Notes under the pieces: model-generated
The model's input: the letters and a program-made list of their open reading frames with translations, nothing else
Database searches by the model: none
What the model was told of the DNA's origin: nothing
Program-made: the position numbers and the translations under genes
Part shown: positions 25,806-35,325 of the stretch, one piece after another
Position numbering within the stretch: the stretch's first letter is position 1
How the letters are laid out: each line of letters starts with the position of its first letter
Assembly (NCBI RefSeq): GCF_001721295.1
Contig: NZ_MDDS01000004.1
Coordinates: 83,264-147,263, forward strand
Reading direction: 5' to 3'
Source: Sphingomonas turrisvirgatae
GTDB lineage: Bacteria > Pseudomonadota > Alphaproteobacteria > Sphingomonadales > Sphingomonadaceae
DNA: 64,000 bases

Positions 25806-28237
25806 ATCGGTAACTCCTGCTGGCTGGGGGGAAGAAGCTCGACGGCCCAGGCGCAGCCGCGATGGCGCAGCCATTCGGCGGCGAAGCGCTCGCGGCCGTG
25901 GGTCTCGATCAGTTCGGCGATGCGGAGCTGGTCTGTCTTGGAAGAGGCGGCGGCGAAGGCGAGCGCGACCTCACCCAGCCCCAGCTCAAACAGCCGGTTG
26001 CCGCGGCGCGACTGGCAGTAATAGTCGCGCTTCGGCGTCGCTCGGCTGAGAATTTCGATCTGGCGGGCGTTCAGGCCGAAGCGCCCATAGATGGCCGCGA
26101 TCTGCGGTTCGGCGGCGCGCTCGTTCGGCAGGAAAATGCGTGTCGGGCAGCTTTCGATGATAGCCGGCGCGATATTTGAGGTTTCTATGTCGGCGAGGCT
26201 CTGCGTGGCGAAGACGACGCTGGCGTTCTTCTTCCTGAGCGTCTTGAGCCACTCGCGGAGCTGCGCCGCGAAGTCCGGGCTGTCGAGGACAAGCCAGCCC
26301 TCGTCGATGATGATGAGCGTGGGCGAGCCGTCCAACCGACCTTCGATCCGGTGGAACAGATAGGACAGGACCGCGGCGGCCGACTCGGCGCCGACCAACC
26401 CCTCCGTCTCGAACGCCTGGATCAATGCCTCGCCGAGACGCTCGGCCTCGGCATCGAGCAACCGGCCCCACGGCCCGCCGATGCAGTAAGGGGCAATGGC
26501 CTGCTTGAGCTGCTGGCTCTGCAACAGCACGGCTAACCCGGTCAGCGTGCGTTCGGAAACTGGCGCGCTGGCGAGGGAGCCAAGCGCCGACCAGATGTGC
26601 TCCTTGGCCTGCGGATCGACCGCGACGCCTTCGGACGCGAGGATCGCCGCCAGCCATTCGGCTGCCCAGGCGCGCTCGGCCGGATCGTCGATGCGGGCGA
26701 GCGGCTGGAGCTGGACGCCATCGCCCGCCTCGTCGGCGAGCATCCCGCCCAAGTCCTGCCAGTCGCCGCCCATGCCGATCGCGGCGGCGCGGATGCTGCC
26801 GCCGAAGTCGAAGGCGAAGACCTGCGCACCTTCGTAGCGGCGGAACTGCATCGCCATCATCGCGAGCAGGACGCTCTTGCCCGCCCCGGTGGGGCCGACG
26901 ATCAGCGTGTGGCCGACATCGCCGACGTGAAGGGAAAACCGGAACGGGGTCGATCCTTCGGTCTTGCCGTAGAGCAAGGGGGGAGCACCGAAATGATCGT
27001 CCCGTTCCGGCCCCGCCCATACTGCTGACAGGGGGATCAGGTGGGCGAGATTGATGGTGGAAATCGGGGGCTGGCGGACGTTGGCGTAGGTGTGGCCGGG
27101 AAGTGAGCCGAGCCACGCTTCGATCGCGTTCATGCCCTCGTGGATGACGGTAAAGTCGCGGCCTTGGATCACCTTCTCGACCAGCCGCAGCTTTTCGGCG
27201 GCAATGGCGGGATCGCGGTCCCATACCGTCACCGTCGCCGTGACATAGGCCATGCCGGCATAGTCAGCGCCCAGTTCCTGCAAGGCGATGTCGGCGTCGG
27301 CTGCCTTGTTCGAGGCGTCGCTGTCGAGCAGCGCGCTCGCTTCGTTGGTCATCACCTCTTTCAGGATGGCTGCGACGGACTTGCGCTTGGCGAACCACTG
27401 GCGGCGGATGCGGCTCAGCAGCTTGGTCGCGTCGGTCTTGTCGAGCATGATCGCGCGGGTGGACCAGCGATACTCGAAGGCGAGCCGGTTCAGCTCGTCG
27501 AGCAGGCCGGGGAACGTGACGCTCGGGAATCCCGTGATCGTCAGCGTGCGGAGGTGATGGTCGCCGAGCTTGGGTTCAAGCCCGCCGGTCAGCGGCTCGT
27601 CGGCCAACAGGGCGTCGAGGTGCATCGGCGTTTCCGGCACCCGCACACGCTGGCGACGGGTCGAGACGGAGGAATGAAGGTAGGTCAGCGTCTCGGCATC
27701 ATCGAGCCAGCGGACCTCGGGCACGAAGCCTTCGACCAAACCCAGCACCCGGTCACTGCGATCGGTGAAGCCTTTGAGCAACTCCCACGGATCGACGCCG
27801 GTCGTGGCCCGGCCCTCGTAGAGCCAACCTTCGGCGCGTGCGGCTTCCTCGGCGGGCGGCATCCACAGCAGCGTAAGGAAATAGCGGCTCTCGAAGTGCG
27901 CGCCTTCCTCGCTGAACTGCTCGCACCGCTCCGTATCGACCAGCGCCGACACGGGATCGGGGAAGTCGGAGGCCGGGTAGTCGAGCGCTGGCGTACGCTG
28001 CGCGTCAACGAAAATCGCCCAGCCCGAGCCCAAGCGCCGGAGCGCTCCATTAAGCCGCGAGGTCGTGGCGACCAGCTCGGCCGGTGTTGCGCTGTCGAGA
28101 TCGGGACCGCGGAAGCGCGCCGTGCGCTGGAAGCTGCCGTCCTTGTTCAGAATGACGCCTTCTCCGACCAGCGCCGCCCAAGGCAGGAAGTCGGCCAGGT
28201 GCGCAGCTTTGCTGCGATATTCACGCAAGCTCATCAT
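25802..28237 (-). CDS. trbE: Conjugative transfer ATPase TrbE (VirB4 family)
   Basis: 811 residues from the ATG at 28237, which overlaps the trbD stop; the open frame extends to 28564 but antisense to trbD/trbC coding. MMSLREYRSKAAHLADFLPWA is a typical TrbE start. Walker A GPTGAGKS lies near residue 446 and Walker B LIIIDEGWLVLD near 640. It is the largest T4SS ATPase and powers pilus assembly and DNA transfer. Confidence 0.94.
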   Translation of the reverse strand: MMSLREYRSKAAHLADFLPWAALVGEGVILNKDGSFQRTARFRGPDLDSATPAELVATTSRLNGALRRLGSGWAIFVDAQRTPALDYPASDFPDPVSALVDTERCEQFSEEGAHFESRYFLTLLWMPPAEEAARAEGWLYEGRATTGVDPWELLKGFTDRSDRVLGLVEGFVPEVRWLDDAETLTYLHSSVSTRRQRVRVPETPMHLDALLADEPLTGGLEPKLGDHHLRTLTITGFPSVTFPGLLDELNRLAFEYRWSTRAIMLDKTDATKLLSRIRRQWFAKRKSVAAILKEVMTNEASALLDSDASNKAADADIALQELGADYAGMAYVTATVTVWDRDPAIAAEKLRLVEKVIQGRDFTVIHEGMNAIEAWLGSLPGHTYANVRQPPISTINLAHLIPLSAVWAGPERDDHFGAPPLLYGKTEGSTPFRFSLHVGDVGHTLIVGPTGAGKSVLLAMMAMQFRRYEGAQVFAFDFGGSIRAAAIGMGGDWQDLGGMLADEAGDGVQLQPLARIDDPAERAWAAEWLAAILASEGVAVDPQAKEHIWSALGSLASAPVSERTLTGLAVLLQSQQLKQAIAPYCIGGPWGRLLDAEAERLGEALIQAFETEGLVGAESAAAVLSYLFHRIEGRLDGSPTLIIIDEGWLVLDSPDFAAQLREWLKTLRKKNASVVFATQSLADIETSNIAPAIIESCPTRIFLPNERAAEPQIAAIYGRFGLNARQIEILSRATPKRDYYCQSRRGNRLFELGLGEVALAFAAASSKTDQLRIAELIETHGRERFAAEWLRHRGCAWAVELLPPSQQELPI

Positions 28238-28506
28238 GGCCGCATCCATGTCGGGTAACGGAGGTGGCGGCGGGCCACGTCCACGAATTGCGGGTCGCGG
28301 CGCGCGGCCCAGACGGACAGCCCGTGGCCGACGGCCCAGATGACCAACCCAGCGATCCAGAGCCGCAGGCCCAGACCGATCGCGCCTGCCAACGTGCCGT
28401 TGACGATGGCGAGCGACCGCGGCGCGCCGCCGAGCAGAATCTGCTCGGTCAGCGCCCGGTGAACCGGCGCGAAATAGCCGGGGATCGGCTCGGCCGCGTC
28501 CAACAT
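28234..28506 (-). CDS. trbD: Conjugative transfer protein TrbD (VirB3 family)
   Basis: 90 residues: EPIPGYFAPVHRALTEQILLGGAPR followed by two adjacent hydrophobic segments (LAIVNGTLAGAIGLGLRLW and IAGLVIWAVGHGLSVW) and DPQFVDVARRHLRYP. This matches the VirB3/TrbD inner-membrane component, which works with VirB4. It overlaps trbC by one base and trbE by four. Confidence 0.92.
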   Translation of the reverse strand: MLDAAEPIPGYFAPVHRALTEQILLGGAPRSLAIVNGTLAGAIGLGLRLWIAGLVIWAVGHGLSVWAARRDPQFVDVARRHLRYPTWMRP

Positions 28507-28838
28507 CAGACCAACGCTCCGCCGCCAAAGCTGAAGAAGCTGAGGAAGAACGAACTGGCCGCAAACGCGATCGACAGGCCGAAAACGATCTGTATCAGCT
28601 TGCGCGCACCGCCCGACGTGTCGCCGAACGCTAATGTCAGGCCGGTGATGATGATGATCATCACCGCGATGATCTTCGCCACCGGTCCCTCAATGCTTTC
28701 GAGGATCGACTGAAGAGGAGCTTCCCACGGCATCGACGAACCGCCCGCATGGGCCGGGGCGGCGATTGTCAGCGCGACGACGCTGGCGGTGGCGGCGAGC
28801 ATGGCGCGGCGTGCGCCATGCCGAAGGGCATGGATCAT
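28506..28838 (-). CDS. trbC: Conjugative pilin TrbC (VirB2 family)
   Basis: 110 residues with a long signal (ARRAMLAATASVVALTIAAPAHAGG) and two hydrophobic helices (VAKIIAVMIIIITGLTLAFG and IVFGLSIAFAASSFFLSFFSFGGG) around GDTSGGARK, the usual VirB2/TrbC prepilin layout. It overlaps the trbB stop by four bases. Confidence 0.92.
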   Translation of the reverse strand: MIHALRHGARRAMLAATASVVALTIAAPAHAGGSSMPWEAPLQSILESIEGPVAKIIAVMIIIITGLTLAFGDTSGGARKLIQIVFGLSIAFAASSFFLSFFSFGGGALV

Positions 28839-29821
28839 TGTTCGTCTCCAAGGTTCTGGGCTGTGAGGGAATTCAGGCGGTAATCGTCGCTGGCGGGGTC
28901 GAGTCCCTCGACGCGGGCCAGTTCGGTAAGCCGGCGGCCGTGTCCGTCGCGGACCAGCACGGCGATTAGGTCGATGGTCTCAGCGATGAGCGCGCGCGGG
29001 ACCGTCACGACGGCCTCCTGTATGAGTTGCTCCATGCGGCGAAGCGCGCCGAGCGCGGTGCCGGCGTGGATGGTGCCGACGCCGCCCGGATGTCCGGTGC
29101 CCCAGGCTTTGATGAGGTCGAGCGCCTCAGCACCACGCACTTCGCCGATCGGAATGCGGTCCGGCCGCAAGCGCAGCGACGAGCGGACCAACTCGGACAG
29201 CGACACCACGCCGTCTTTGGTCCGCATGGCGACGAGGTTGGGCGCGGCGCATTGCAGCTCGCGCGTGTCTTCGATCAGAACGATGCGGTCGCTGGTTTTC
29301 GCCACCTCGGCGAGCAGCGCGTTGACCAGCGTCGTCTTGCCGCTGCCGGTCCCGCCGGCGACGAGGATATTGGCGCGGGTTTCGACACCGTGCCGCAGCG
29401 CCTCGGCCTGAACCGCCGACATGATCCCGGCACGCGCATAGTCGTCGAGTGTGAAGACGGCGACGGCCGGCTTGCGGATTGCGAAGGTGGGTGCGGCGAC
29501 GATGGGTGGCAGAAGCCCTTCAAAGCGTTCGCCACCCTCCGGAAGCTCGGCTGAGACGCGCGGGGCGCGGGCGTGAACCTCGACGCCGACATGGTGCGCG
29601 ACCAGGCGGATGATCCGCTCACCATCGGCGGCCGACAGCAACTCGTCCGTATCGCTGATGCCTGCGCCCAGTCGATCGACCCACAGCCGGCCGTCGGGAT
29701 TCAACATCACTTCGATGACGGCGGGATCGTCCAGCCAAGCCGCGATCGATGCGCCCATCGCCGTGCGCAGCATCCGCGCGCCGCGTGTCTTGGCCTCGGA
29801 TCGGATCGGCTGGACGTTCAA
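28835..29821 (-). CDS. trbB: Conjugative transfer ATPase TrbB (VirB11 family)
   Basis: 328 residues from a TTG at 29821 (NVQPIRSEAKTRGARMLRTAMG), the start seen in homologues; upstream codons run through a hairpin. Walker A GGTGSGKT lies near residue 155; the Asp box (IVLIEDTRELQC), Walker B region and His box (GTGHPGGVGTIHAG) follow. VirB11 hexamers switch the T4SS between pilus assembly and substrate transfer. First gene of the trb operon. Confidence 0.92.
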   Translation of the reverse strand: MNVQPIRSEAKTRGARMLRTAMGASIAAWLDDPAVIEVMLNPDGRLWVDRLGAGISDTDELLSAADGERIIRLVAHHVGVEVHARAPRVSAELPEGGERFEGLLPPIVAAPTFAIRKPAVAVFTLDDYARAGIMSAVQAEALRHGVETRANILVAGGTGSGKTTLVNALLAEVAKTSDRIVLIEDTRELQCAAPNLVAMRTKDGVVSLSELVRSSLRLRPDRIPIGEVRGAEALDLIKAWGTGHPGGVGTIHAGTALGALRRMEQLIQEAVVTVPRALIAETIDLIAVLVRDGHGRRLTELARVEGLDPASDDYRLNSLTAQNLGDEQ

Positions 29822-29825
29822 GGAT

Positions 29826-29843
29826 CGGCCCCTAAAGGGGCCG
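29826..29843 (-). promoter_or_regulatory. trbB: Hairpin covering the trbB ribosome-binding region
   Basis: CGGCCCC-TAAA-GGGGCCG is a perfect 7-bp stem. In the minus-strand mRNA its 3' arm holds the only Shine-Dalgarno-like run (AGGGG) before the TTG start five bases further on. Folding would hide the site, so translational control of the trb operon is possible. Confidence 0.5.
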
Positions 29844-29989
29844 GGCGAACCGCCGCCCGGCGTCAGGAGCACATCAAGAGACGCAGAAATATCGAGGCTG
29901 CAACAGCTACTTGGCGGCGTAGTAGAGACGGCGGCGGATACTTGCGCGATGCGGACTACCAGTTCGCCACAGTCCGGCTTCAGATGCCT

Positions 29990-30421
29990 TTATTCCGAAT
30001 CGGTCGGCGACTTCGGCCAGACATCCTCAGGGATTTCGTCCATCAAGCTCTTGCCGCTGGCGTAGCGCCGGCCAAGCGTCTCCACGAACCCCTCATAGCG
30101 CTTGCGACCCTTCACCTGCGCGGCCGCCTGATCCTCGTCGGGCAGCGGCGGGGTCACGGACAGCCAGAACCGAACGAACAGCGCCAGCGCCTCGGTCGTC
30201 AGGCCGGTGTTGCGCTCCAACCGCAGCACCTGCCGGGACAGGCGGTCGAGCCGCCGCGCGAACGCCGCCTCCATCCGATCTGCCCCGTCCGGCGACAGGT
30301 AGGACGCCACGGCAGCCTCCACGATCGCCGAGCGTGATATGCGCCGGCGGATCGCCAGCTCGTCCACCTGCTTGGCGAGCGCGGGCGGGAAATAGACGTT
30401 GAGCCGGGTTCGCATGTTCAC
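29990..30421 (-). CDS. CopG-family ribbon-helix-helix protein
   Basis: 143 residues. The N-terminus (MRTRLNVYFPPALAKQVDELAIRRRISRSAIVEAAVASYL) is a ribbon-helix-helix DNA-binding domain. The C-terminal half is charged, with a hydrophobic helix (TTEALALFVRFWLSVTPPLPD). Proteins of this type sit between traG and trbB in related elements and may repress the transfer operons. It starts 3 bp after traG on the same strand. Confidence 0.8.
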   Translation of the reverse strand: MNMRTRLNVYFPPALAKQVDELAIRRRISRSAIVEAAVASYLSPDGADRMEAAFARRLDRLSRQVLRLERNTGLTTEALALFVRFWLSVTPPLPDEDQAAAQVKGRKRYEGFVETLGRRYASGKSLMDEIPEDVWPKSPTDSE

Positions 30422-30424
30422 CTC

Positions 30425-32398
30425 CTACAACTCGATGCCGTCGCCGGGATCGAGCGACGCCTGGCGCGCAATGCCCTGCATCCCGCGGCGCGCTGCCGCC
30501 TGGCGGGCCGCGTCGTCCTGCTCGTCATCGACGATCGAAAACTCCTGCGCCGCAGGTGCAGGGGTTTCCGGCACGATGGCGACATGCTCGGGCAGCTCGG
30601 GCTCTCGGCGTAGGCCGCCATTGGCCGCATCTTCCGCATCACGGACGATGCGCGCGAGCTGCTTCGGATCGGCGGCCGCCTGCCGCCCGGTCCAGTCGTC
30701 GGGACGGATCGCGGCGACCGCGGACGCTGGCGTCTGCATGATCCGCTCGGACAGGCGCCGGTCCTGAAAGTAGCGTACCTTCTTCGCGCGGATCGGATGG
30801 ATGCCCGCGACCATCACGATCTCGTCGTCGGGCGGGAGCTGCATCACCTCGCCGGGGGTGAGGAGCTGGCGGGCGGTCTCAGAACGCGACACCATCAAAT
30901 GCCCCAGCCACGGCGACAGGCGATGCCCGGCATAGTTCTTCATCGCGCGCATCTCGGTCGCGGTGCCGAGTGCATCCGACACGCGCTTGGCGGTGCGTTC
31001 GTCGTTGGTGGCGAAGCTCACGCGGACATGGCAGTTGTCGAGGATCGCGTTGTTCGGGCCGTAAGCCTTCTCGATCTGGTTGAGACTCTGGGCGATCAGG
31101 AACGCCTTGAGCCCATAGCCCGCCATGAACGCCAGCGCGCTCTCGAAGAAGTCGAGCCGGCCGAGCGCGGGGAACTCGTCGAGCATCAAGAGCACGCGAT
31201 GGCGGTTGCCCTTCGGGGTCAGCTCCTCGGTCAGCCGGCGCCCGATCTGGTTGAGGATGAGACGGATGAGCGGCTTGGTGCGCGATATGTCGCTGGGCGG
31301 GACGACCAGATAGAGCGTAACCGGCCGATCGCCCTCGACCAGATCCGATATGCGCCACTGGCAGGCCCGCGTGACCTGCGCCACGACAGGATCGCGGTAT
31401 AGGCCGAGGAACGACATGGCCGTGCTGAGCACGCCCGACCGCTCGTTGTCGGATTTGTTGAGCAACTCGCGCGCGGCCGAGGCGACGACGGGGTGGACGC
31501 CGGCTTCGCCGAGGTGCGGCGTCGCCATCATCGCCGCCAGCGTCTGCTCGATCGTGCGCGCCGGATCGGACAGAAATCCCGCAACGCCGGCCAAGGTCTT
31601 GTCAGTCTCCGCATAGAGGACGTGGAGGATGGTGCCGACCAGCAGCGAGTGGGATGTCTTCTCCCAATGGTTCCGGCGCTCCAGCGAGCCTTCGGGATCG
31701 ACCAGCACATCGGCGACATTCTGGACGTCGCGCACCTCCCACTGGCCGCGCCGCACCTCCAGCAGCGGATTGTAGGCGGCTGACGCGGCGTTGGTCGGAT
31801 CGAACAACAGCACGCGCCCGTGCCGCGCACGGAAGCCCGCCGTCAGCGTCCAGTTCTCGCCCTTGATGTCGTGGACAATACAGCTTCCCGGCCAGGTCAG
31901 CAGCGACGGCACGACCAGGCCGACGCCCTTGCCGCTTCGTGTAGGCGCGAAGCAAAGCACATGCTCGGGGCCATCGTGGCGCAGATAGTCGCGCGCGAGC
32001 TTGCCGAGCACGACGCCGTTCGACCCCAGCAGCCCGGCCAAGCGGACCTCTTTTTCGCTTGCCCAGCGCGCCGACCCGTAGGTCTCGGCGTTCTTCAGTT
32101 CTCGCGCGCGCCACACGGACATGCCGATGGCGACGGCGATCGACACGAACCCACCCGATGCGGCAATGAACGCGCCGGTCTTGAAGATGTCAGGCGCGTA
32201 GGCGTCGAAGCTGAACCACCACCAGAAGAAGGCCGGCGGCGGATAGATGCGCCAGTTGCCGAGCATGATCCACGGCGGCCCCAGCTCGGGCTGGTAGGCG
32301 AGCGCGGCGGCGGTCCACTGCGTCGCGCCCCATATGCCTACGAGCACGATCAGGAACACGACGATGACCTGGCCCCATAAAATCTTGGTCGCGGACAT
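30425..32398 (-). CDS. traG: Type IV coupling protein TraG (VirD4 family)
   Basis: 657 residues. Two or three N-terminal membrane segments (IVVFLIVLVGIWGATQW; FFWWWFSFDAYA; AASGGFVSIAVAIGMSVW), then Walker A APTRSGKG near residue 150 and Walker B VLLMLDEFPALG near 400, followed by IAQSLNQIEKAYG. Coupling proteins bring the relaxosome to the T4SS. It lies 15 bp after the relaxase. Confidence 0.93.
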   Translation of the reverse strand: MSATKILWGQVIVVFLIVLVGIWGATQWTAAALAYQPELGPPWIMLGNWRIYPPPAFFWWWFSFDAYAPDIFKTGAFIAASGGFVSIAVAIGMSVWRARELKNAETYGSARWASEKEVRLAGLLGSNGVVLGKLARDYLRHDGPEHVLCFAPTRSGKGVGLVVPSLLTWPGSCIVHDIKGENWTLTAGFRARHGRVLLFDPTNAASAAYNPLLEVRRGQWEVRDVQNVADVLVDPEGSLERRNHWEKTSHSLLVGTILHVLYAETDKTLAGVAGFLSDPARTIEQTLAAMMATPHLGEAGVHPVVASAARELLNKSDNERSGVLSTAMSFLGLYRDPVVAQVTRACQWRISDLVEGDRPVTLYLVVPPSDISRTKPLIRLILNQIGRRLTEELTPKGNRHRVLLMLDEFPALGRLDFFESALAFMAGYGLKAFLIAQSLNQIEKAYGPNNAILDNCHVRVSFATNDERTAKRVSDALGTATEMRAMKNYAGHRLSPWLGHLMVSRSETARQLLTPGEVMQLPPDDEIVMVAGIHPIRAKKVRYFQDRRLSERIMQTPASAVAAIRPDDWTGRQAAADPKQLARIVRDAEDAANGGLRREPELPEHVAIVPETPAPAAQEFSIVDDEQDDAARQAAARRGMQGIARQASLDPGDGIEL

Positions 32399-32413
32399 GC
32401 GTTCTCTCCTGAG

Positions 32414-34171
32414 TCAGATGCCGAGGCCGCGCTTGCGGCCAAGCGTCCAGTCGATCCCGCCGCCGGCTCGAACCACGCCCGACACCTGACGGCCAAGCTG
32501 CTGTTCGAGAGTGCTAGCCCAGGGGACGAGGCGGAAACCGAGTCCGTCGTCGATCATGGCGAAGCGGCCGGACGCGAGCGCGAGGCGCTGGCGAACGACG
32601 CCGGCCACCTTTTCGCCGGTCGCTGCCGGGCGGTATGCAAGCCCGGTCTCCCCCGCGATCTTCGCGCCTACGGAGTCCAGCTCGCGCTTGCTCAGCGTGT
32701 CGAGCAGCCCGCGCTCGAACACCGTTCGCTCCCCGTAGCGGCGCGCCAGCCTCTCGCGGACGAGATGGTCGGTGCGCGCGTCCATCGCTCGGCGCACCTC
32801 CGCGCCGAACCCGCCGTCCGCGACACCGGCGCCGCGCTCGATCAGACGATGGTCGAGCCAAGTCGCGCCGGGCGCCTTCACCTGCGCGGCGAGGTCAAAG
32901 TCCGATCGCGTGGCGAGGATCAGCGTCGGCTTCTCCTCGCCGGGCCTGCCGACGCCCCGCAGTTCGACGATGCCGCCGAGCTTCGGGCTGTGTTCCAGCG
33001 CCTCGATACCGGGCAGCCGGACATGGTGGGTGCGGCCATCCGTGCCGTCGATCACCGCATAAGCGGTGCCGGTCAGCTCGTTGTGCAAACCTTTGTCGAT
33101 CAGCCGGCCGGCGATCGGCTTCTCGGGCGCGCCGCTCACCACGGCGTAGCTATCGAGCGGTCGATCCTGTCCGTGATCGTTCAGCGCTTTGCCGATCGTG
33201 CGGATGATGTCGCCACGCGCCCCCAGCTCGCGCAACTTCTGTTGCGCGCCCTCTGCTACCGCCCACTGGCCGGACTCACCTTCGGTTGCGAGGCCCATCG
33301 TCTCCAGATGCTGCAACCGGCCGATCATCAGGCGCCGGATTCGGGGATCGTCAGGGCCGGGATGCTCGGGGCGCAGGTCAATGGCGCCCAGCTCGTCGGC
33401 CGCGCGGCCAATCTCGGAGTCGAGGCGGGTCCAACGCTCGGCTTTTACCTCGTGGTCTAGCGCACGCTGGACTTCATGCTCGGGCTTCGGCCCGAGTTCG
33501 GCCTGTGCCAGCTCCTCGGCGTTCGAGCGCAAATTGTGGCTGATGTAGTCGCGCGCCATGACGAGATCGGCGCCCTGATCGGTCACGCCGCGGACGATCA
33601 GGTGGACGTGCGGATTGTCGGTGTTCCAGTGATCCACCGCCACCCAATCGAGGCGCGTCCCCAAGTCCGTCTCCATCTGGCGCACGAGGTCGCGAGTGTA
33701 TTCGCGCAGATCGGTCAGCTCGGCCGCGTCCTCGGGCGAGACGATGATGCGGAAATGATGCCGGTCATCCTTGCACCGATCGGTGAAAGAGCGATTGTCG
33801 GCATTGTCCCCCGCCACGTCGAACATCCGCGTCGGCGAACCATCGCGGGTGACGCCCTCGCGCTTCAAGTAGGCGACGTGCGCGGACAGCGGCGCCATGC
33901 GCCGGCCGGAGCGGCTGCGGTGCGTGACGGGCAGCGCCTTGACCAGCACTCGCCGGCTCGATCCGAACAGACGGCTACGAGCGAAGGCCGTGCGTCCCCG
34001 CCCGAAGCTCGACTGTCCGCCACGGCGCGGGCCAACGCCGCCGCGCCGGCCACCGCTGTGGATCGCGGCGACACGCAACACCTCGGCCACCAGGCCGCGC
34101 GCGTTGCGCCCCTGCGCCTTGCTGCGCTTGGCCTTGCCGGGCCGGACGCGGAAGTCGCTGTCTTCATTCAC
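32414..34171 (-). CDS. Relaxase, VirD2/DUF3363 type
   Basis: 585 residues. A basic N-terminus (KAKRSKAQGRNARG) and a long Arg/Gly-rich region precede HVAYLKREGVTRDG and RHHFRIIVSPEDAAELTDL. The metal-binding His motif is DHWNTDNPHVHLIVRG near residue 185. The C-terminal half carries the DUF3363 region (VRLPGIEALEHSP, then GGIVELRGVG). These relaxases nick oriT and lead the strand into the recipient. It is similar in type to the RlxS relaxases of rhizobial ICEs. The oriT candidate lies just upstream. Confidence 0.9.
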   Translation of the reverse strand: MNEDSDFRVRPGKAKRSKAQGRNARGLVAEVLRVAAIHSGGRRGGVGPRRGGQSSFGRGRTAFARSRLFGSSRRVLVKALPVTHRSRSGRRMAPLSAHVAYLKREGVTRDGSPTRMFDVAGDNADNRSFTDRCKDDRHHFRIIVSPEDAAELTDLREYTRDLVRQMETDLGTRLDWVAVDHWNTDNPHVHLIVRGVTDQGADLVMARDYISHNLRSNAEELAQAELGPKPEHEVQRALDHEVKAERWTRLDSEIGRAADELGAIDLRPEHPGPDDPRIRRLMIGRLQHLETMGLATEGESGQWAVAEGAQQKLRELGARGDIIRTIGKALNDHGQDRPLDSYAVVSGAPEKPIAGRLIDKGLHNELTGTAYAVIDGTDGRTHHVRLPGIEALEHSPKLGGIVELRGVGRPGEEKPTLILATRSDFDLAAQVKAPGATWLDHRLIERGAGVADGGFGAEVRRAMDARTDHLVRERLARRYGERTVFERGLLDTLSKRELDSVGAKIAGETGLAYRPAATGEKVAGVVRQRLALASGRFAMIDDGLGFRLVPWASTLEQQLGRQVSGVVRAGGGIDWTLGRKRGLGI

Positions 34172-34286
34172 AGCCGGAGCGCTTTCCGCCGAAAATGGCC
34201 GATGGTGCCATTCGAGGCGTTGATTTTGCTGGTTTTTCTATTCCGAGCGGCACGCTCGCCGACCGACGCCCCCGCGTGAAGCCACG

Positions 34287-34340
34287 GAAAAGCCCCCGCT
34301 TTTCGGCGAAACGGGGTGCGCCTTATATCTTGCCCTCGTC
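34287..34340. other. oriT: Candidate oriT (nic) upstream of the relaxase
   Basis: TATCTTGCCC (34326-34335) differs by one base from the IncP-type nic core TATCCTG|CCC; the predicted nick lies after G34332. Forty bases away is a perfect hairpin GAAAAGC-CCCC-GCTTTTC (34287-34304). The site lies in the 238-bp non-coding gap in front of a VirD2-type relaxase, where oriT is expected. Confidence 0.5.
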
Positions 34341-34409
34341 TGTCCCTGCCGTTTTCCTCCTCCCCAGCCACTTTGCTGCTTCGGACGGATGAAGGGAGCG
34401 ACAGGCCGA

Positions 34410-35321
34410 TCATTGCGGTCGGCCCGCGCGGGCGCGGGACACGAACAGCGTGTCGCGCGCTACATTCGGCGACGGATCGGTCGTGCGACCGCCGTCAGAT
34501 TCTACGCTGCCCGAGAGCGTTTCCGGCGCGGTTTCGCCGCTGCCGGACTGCACGGCAACTGCATCTGACGCGGCGCTCCCCGTGCGGACAAACAGCGCGG
34601 CGCGACGCCAGGCGAACGGATCAGGCGGCACGCTTACCGCCACCTCCACAGCGCCCGATCCGCCAGTGATCGGCGCGAGCTGGGCGAGATAGCCGACCGT
34701 CTCGGCAGGCAGCGGACGGCCGCGCGACACGAAGTCGTCGTAGCGGCCCGGTCCCGCATTATAGGCCGCCAGCATCGCACTGGCGTTGCCGTAGCGGTCG
34801 TGCATCTCGCGCAGATAGGCCGCGCCCGCCATGATGTTGTCGCGCACGTCGAACGGATCGGGGCCGAGGCCGTAGCGGGTGCGTAAGCCCGCCCAGGTCG
34901 CGGGCATGATCTGCATCAAGCCCATCGCCCCGGCGCGCGACACGGCGCGGGCATTGCCGCCGCTCTCGACGCGCATCACCGCCCATATCCATGCCTCGGG
35001 GATGCCGAACCGCCGCGAGGCGTCGGCGACATGGGCGGCAGAGGGATGGACGGCCGCCGATCGCGCGGCCGGCATATCCTGCGCCATCACCGGGGCAGGC
35101 GCGCCGCCGCCGGACAGCAGGACCACGGCAAGCATCAGCGCCGATCCGATTCCGCTCCGCCGCCAGCCTGCCAGCGTGCTCGCCGCGGTCAAGGGTGCGC
35201 GCGGTGCGCCGGCCTTTGGCCGCCCTTGACCTTCGCTGCGCGCGCCGGCCGGCCTGCGACCGAGCGGGACGAAGGGATGAGACGGCTTTCCCGCGAACAA
35301 AGGGATGATGGGGAAGCGCAC
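34410..35321 (-). CDS. VirB1-like lytic transglycosylase
   Basis: 303 residues from a GTG at 35321 (AGGA nine bases upstream); a longer frame to 35624 is antisense-like. An N-terminal hydrophobic segment (GSALMLAVVLLSGGGAPAPVMAQ) exports it. The SLT domain follows: RFGIPEAWIWAVMRVESGGN (catalytic Glu), GAMGLMQIMPATW and AYNAGPGRYDDF. It opens peptidoglycan for T4SS assembly. The C-terminal tail is Ser/Gly-rich. It lies 4 bp after DUF736 in the transfer operon. Confidence 0.88.
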   Translation of the reverse strand: MRFPIIPLFAGKPSHPFVPLGRRPAGARSEGQGRPKAGAPRAPLTAASTLAGWRRSGIGSALMLAVVLLSGGGAPAPVMAQDMPAARSAAVHPSAAHVADASRRFGIPEAWIWAVMRVESGGNARAVSRAGAMGLMQIMPATWAGLRTRYGLGPDPFDVRDNIMAGAAYLREMHDRYGNASAMLAAYNAGPGRYDDFVSRGRPLPAETVGYLAQLAPITGGSGAVEVAVSVPPDPFAWRRAALFVRTGSAASDAVAVQSGSGETAPETLSGSVESDGGRTTDPSPNVARDTLFVSRARAGRPQ

Positions 35322-35325
35322 CGGA

